The notes below the pieces were generated by a model, which searched no databases, was not told the DNA's origin, and saw nothing but the letters and a program-made list of their open reading frames with translations. The position numbers and the translations under genes were made by a program. A DNA stretch of 64,000 bases from Hevea brasiliensis (taxonomy: Eukaryota > Streptophyta > Magnoliopsida > Malpighiales > Euphorbiaceae): NCBI RefSeq assembly GCF_030052815.1, contig NC_079495.1:44025651-44089650 (forward strand), read 5' to 3'. Numbering within the stretch: position 1 is the first letter of the stretch; the number at the start of each line of letters is the position of its first letter. Positions 60,961 to 64,000 of this stretch are shown here, in pieces.

Positions 60961-61839
60961 GCTAGCATTGATTATAATAGGATATTTAAAAATTGAGTCC
61001 AGAAATGCGTACCTAGTTGGCGTTTTCCTGGAGCTTACCTTTGGTTTGTTCCTCCTTCAAGTTCTCCATCTCGGAAGCCTTAGCTAGGGGTAGGGGTGGA
61101 TGAGCTGCTAACTGTTGTGCACAGGCTGCTATTTCTGAATTTTCATCATCCACCGTGTGGATATGCACAATACATGCTTCAAGAGGATCTTTAGGATGTG
61201 TCTTATGAAATTCCTCTTCAACTTATTTATTAATTACGTCAACCTTAAAGCATTCATCAAGTTCAAATTTGTGTTTCATTGTGTCGAACAAGTTATACTC
61301 CACTTCTTCTTCTCCTACCTTGAGGGTTATTCGCCTATTTTTGATGTCTATGATGGCTCCGGCGGTTGCCAAGAATGGTCTTCCCAAGATGATAGGAATT
61401 TGAACATTTCTTCCATCTTAAGGACAACAAAGTCTATTGGAATGAAGAATTTGCCCACTTTGATAGGGATGTTCTCAAGTATGCCCATAGGATATTTAAC
61501 AGATCGATCAGCCAATTATAATGAGATTGTTGTGGGCTTCAGTTCTCCGATCTCCAGCTTTTTGCATATTGATAGAGGCATTAAACTAATGCTTGCCCCA
61601 AGATCACAGAGGGCCTTATCTATTTTCTTGTTACCAATGAGGCAGGGTATGGAAAAGCTTCCTAGATCTTTCAACTTTGGAGGCAGTTTATTTTGTAGAA
61701 TTGCACTACATTCCTCTGTTAGAGCTACTGTTCCATAGTCTTCTAGCCTTCTTTTCTTTGACAGAATTTCTTTAAGAAATTTGGCATAGGATGGTATCTG
61801 AGAAAATTCTTCAGTAAAGGGGATGTTGATATAAAGTTT
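60961..61839 (-). pseudogene. Athila protease region
   Basis: Continues the Gag-Pol frame: EECSAILQNKLPPKLKDLGS, then FSIPCLIGNKKIDKALCDLG leading to the active site DLGAS (about 61590-61606) and ISLMPLSICKKLEIGELKPT. A stop follows within ADRSVKYPMGILENIPIKVG flanks, and later frames are broken until the RT. The protease matures Gag-Pol. D-L-G-A-S instead of D-T/S-G is usual in Athila, so the active site looks intact although the frame is not. Confidence 0.85.
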
Positions 61840-63391
61840 CTATAAATCTTCCAAAAACTTCCCAAACTGCTTGTCCAATTTGGCTTTCTGAAATCTCTGA
61901 GGAAAAGGTAGGGGAGGCTGGTATGGCTCTGGTAATTTCTTTGTCTTTCCTGCTTCCTCTTCTTGATATTTCTTCACTTCTTCCTCCTTTTTCTCTGCTT
62001 GGTCTTTAGATTTTTCTATGGTTTCCTCTGTCGGTTCTACCTCTGGTTGCACTAGAGTTCTCCCACTCCTCAGTGTAACTACCTTATAATGCTCCCTTGG
62101 GTTCATTTCTAGTTGGCTAAGCAGTTTACTAGCAGCCTTACTTGAAGAACTTGCTTGCTGAGCGATTTGATTCTCTAGCATCTTGTTATGAGTAGCAAGT
62201 TGGTCCATTATGGAAGTCAGCTGTTTAATCAATTCATTTTGTTATTGTTGAGCTGCTAGGAATCCTTCCATCATGGTTTCCATGGTCAACTTCAGTTCAG
62301 GTTGTTGAGGTTGGAGAGGTAGTGATGGCTATGCAAAGTTTTGACCTCTGTTCTGAAATCCAGGGGGTGCTGGTGGTTTGTACCCTTGTACCCTTGTTGC
62401 TTGTTTATTGGCTGGTTCTGCTAATTGGACCATGAGAAATTTGGGTGGTTCCTCCATCCAGGGTTGTAAGTATTTGAATATGGATTGTTGGGCTGCCTCT
62501 GGTTGAAGTTTCCTCCATTATTCACATAGCTCATCTGTTCTATGGAAGGTTTATTGAAATTGCTATATTCTGAACTCATGTGTGCTCCTTTATAGATGTC
62601 CTCATGTTGACTATTTGTACCAACTGCGTTGGCTTGCATTCTTTCGAGTTTCTTGGTGAGCTGATCAAATTAAGCATTTATCATGCTTAGGGCGTCTACT
62701 TCCAAGACCACTGCAGTTCTCCTTGCATTTCTTCTTTCATTTGACCACTCATAATTATGGCATGCAACCCTTTCTAGAAGTTTAAGTGCTTGTGTCACTG
62801 TTTTCTCCATTAAATCACCTTCTGCAGCTGAATCAACTGTGCTCCTTGTAGAGCGTAGTAATCCATTATAGAAATTTTGCACTAATAGCCAATCCTTTAT
62901 GCCATGGTGTGGACATTCCCTCTGCAGGTCTTTATATCTTTCCCATGCATCATAGAGTGATTCTCCTTCCTTTTGTCTAAAGGTGTTGAGCTCAAGCCTC
63001 AGTTTTGCAGTCTTTGTAGGTGGAAAAACCTTACTAGAAAAGCTTGAGACAGGTTTTCTCAAGTGTTGAATGTTCCAGCTGGTTGAGAAAGTAACCACTT
63101 CCTTGCTTTGTCCCAAAGGGAGAATGGGAATGCTCTGAGTCTTATTGCTTGATCAGACACTCCATTCATCTTGAATGTGTCACATAGGGCAAGAAAGCAC
63201 TAGAGGTGATAGTGTGGGTCTTCTGTTGGTGAACCTGCAAACTGGGTTTGTTGAATCATTTTGAGCCATGCTGGTTTTAATTCAAAGTTGTTGGCTTCCA
63301 CTGTGGGTCTAGTGACACTGGGCTGAAATCCTTAGACAGATGGAGCTCCATAATCTCTCAAGAGTCTTGGTCTGTCATTATTATCGGCCAT
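61840..63391 (-). pseudogene. gag: Athila gag
   Basis: Starts at ATG 63391 (MADNNDRPRLLRDYGAPSV) and is interrupted by several in-frame stops, leaving open pieces 62670-63116, 62421-62639 and 61840-62232. The first includes the capsid core: FPPTKTAKLRLELNTF, GESLYDAWERYKDLQRECPH and VQNFYNGL. The second has NNPYSNTYNPGWRNHPNFSW, a hallmark of Athila gag. The third is a charged coiled-coil-like region (IMDQLATHNKMLENQIAQQ, KLDKQFGKFLEDL). No zinc knuckle is visible. Gag would form the particle; this copy cannot make a full-length protein. Confidence 0.9.
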
Positions 63392-63640
63392 GGTTGGAAT
63401 TTCAGGATCTCCTTGACCGTACTCTTAATGTTTCCTTTCCCTCCTGATGGCTCTCAGAGTTCTGTCTATCTTTGGATCACAGTCCAAAATTTCTTCTTCT
63501 GGCCTTGCTCTGGTCATATACCAGATCGGATACTTGAGAGAAAAGAAGAGAAATACAAATAGTAAAATAAAATTAGATAATAAATATAATTGCCTAAATC
63601 AGCTAAATTGCCTCTCGCTTGATATTACTAAAGCCAAAAT
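63392..63640 (-). other. Athila 5' leader
   Basis: About 250 bp between PBS and gag ATG, with no feature that I recognise. Confidence 0.6.
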
Positions 63641-63658
63641 TCCCCAGCAAAGACGCCA
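63641..63658 (-). other. Primer-binding site, tRNA-Asp-like
   Basis: TGGCGTCTTTGCTGGGGA on the minus strand, a diverged form of the TGGCGCCGTTGCCGGGGA site common in Athila elements, 11 bp from the LTR. Confidence 0.8.
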
Positions 63659-63669
63659 AAAACTTATTT

Positions 63670-64000
63670 TGTTGGTTTTACAACCCCGCAAGTGCACGGA
63701 TCGCTAACAAGTAAAAAAGTGATGAGTAGAGTATCGTTCCCATGAGGAATTTAATTAGTAAGTGCCAATCTACACAGTAATTTTAACTGTCTAGGCTATT
63801 GAATACTTAGAGAATGAAGTTTGTTAACCTTAAACACTAGAATGGTAAACTTAAAACGAAATAATTTATTTGAAACAATTCTGGAATTAGGATTTCACAC
63901 TTGAATCTTACTAGGGATGTTATCTCGTTTATTTACTGAATTGAGGATCGTTTTCCTTGATGGAAATTAGTCCTAAGTTATCCTAAATCCTCTCTCAAGG
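63670..64000 (-). mobile_element. Athila 5' LTR, 3' end only
   Basis: On the minus strand the LTR ends TTGTAAAACCAACA at 63670, with GATCCGTGCACTTGCGGGG just before, a block typical of Athila LTR ends. The remainder runs off the window. Confidence 0.8.

Larger units (their letters stand above)
55563..64000 (-). mobile_element. Athila-like Ty3/gypsy element, minus strand, partial
   Basis: From the right: 5' LTR (from 63670), PBS (63641-63658), gag (63391-about 61840), protease, reverse transcriptase, RNase H and the start of integrase, cut at 55563 by the A3 insertion. A solo LTR (57216-60665, TSD ACAGT) splits the reverse transcriptase. Gag segments such as YNPGWRNHPNFSW and the protease DLGAS site are characteristic of Athila. 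The rest of integrase and the 3' LTR should lie left of the window. Many stops show it is old. Confidence 0.9.

Noticed and set aside
61157..61738. 193-residue plus-strand frame, the longest on that strand in the right arm
   Set aside because: It is antisense to the Athila protease region, where the minus strand gives the recognised DLGAS motif.

Overview
This window is plant nuclear DNA made almost wholly of nested LTR retrotransposons. I see no host gene, tRNA, rRNA or CRISPR. The pol and gag families (Ty3/gypsy chromovirus-like, Athila-like, Ty1/copia), the plant primer-binding sites (initiator tRNA-Met and a tRNA-Asp-like site), a TRIM element and the AT-rich base composition fit a eudicot. 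A woody Euphorbiaceae such as Hevea or Manihot is a guess that I cannot test from the sequence. Every coding region is broken.

The layout is a set of Russian dolls, reconstructed from target-site duplications (TSDs) and junctions. The outermost layer is an Athila-like element on the minus strand, seen from its integrase (55563) to its 5' LTR (63670 to the window end). Inserted in its integrase is a plus-strand family-A gypsy element (A3), whose internal end is 30510-32679 and whose 3' LTR is 32680-55562. A minus-strand family-B LTR pair (17156-30509 plus sequence to the left) sits in the A3 internal region. A family-A element of tandem structure (INT-LTR-INT-LTR, 6807-17155 plus sequence to the left) sits in the left B LTR. 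A minus-strand LTR (C, 3015-6806) sits in that tandem, and a plus-strand B LTR (1-3014) sits in C.

Side insertions are: solo LTRs at 21564-25533 (TSD ACATT) and 25617-29913 (TSD TGGTG) in the right B LTR; a 10-kb copia element at 33803-43823 (TSD GTAAC), a giant 8-kb solo LTR at 45473-53428 (TSD TTGGT/TTGGC) and a 945-bp solo LTR at 53485-54429 (TSD TGACT/TGACC), all in the A3 LTR; and a solo LTR at 57216-60665 (TSD ACAGT) in the Athila reverse transcriptase. The giant solo LTR itself holds a 360-bp TRIM (TSD TTTAT) and a 4.2-kb satellite.

The most interesting content is in the large LTRs (about 3-4 kb). They carry (i) two consecutive RNA hairpins near the 3' end whose stems change in a compensatory way between copies; (ii) a roughly 200-bp module that is single-copy in two sibling LTRs but amplified into a 223-bp satellite with a 566-bp higher-order repeat in the giant solo LTR; (iii) mosaic 5' and 3' parts; and (iv) unusually long inverted termini (TGTAACACCC...GGGTGTTACA). 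Family A keeps a gag gene (broken) but has a shared non-coding tract where pol should be, and one B LTR pair is separated by only 213 bp. Both look like non-autonomous elements mobilised by partners not present here. Identities, ages and copy numbers were judged by eye only.
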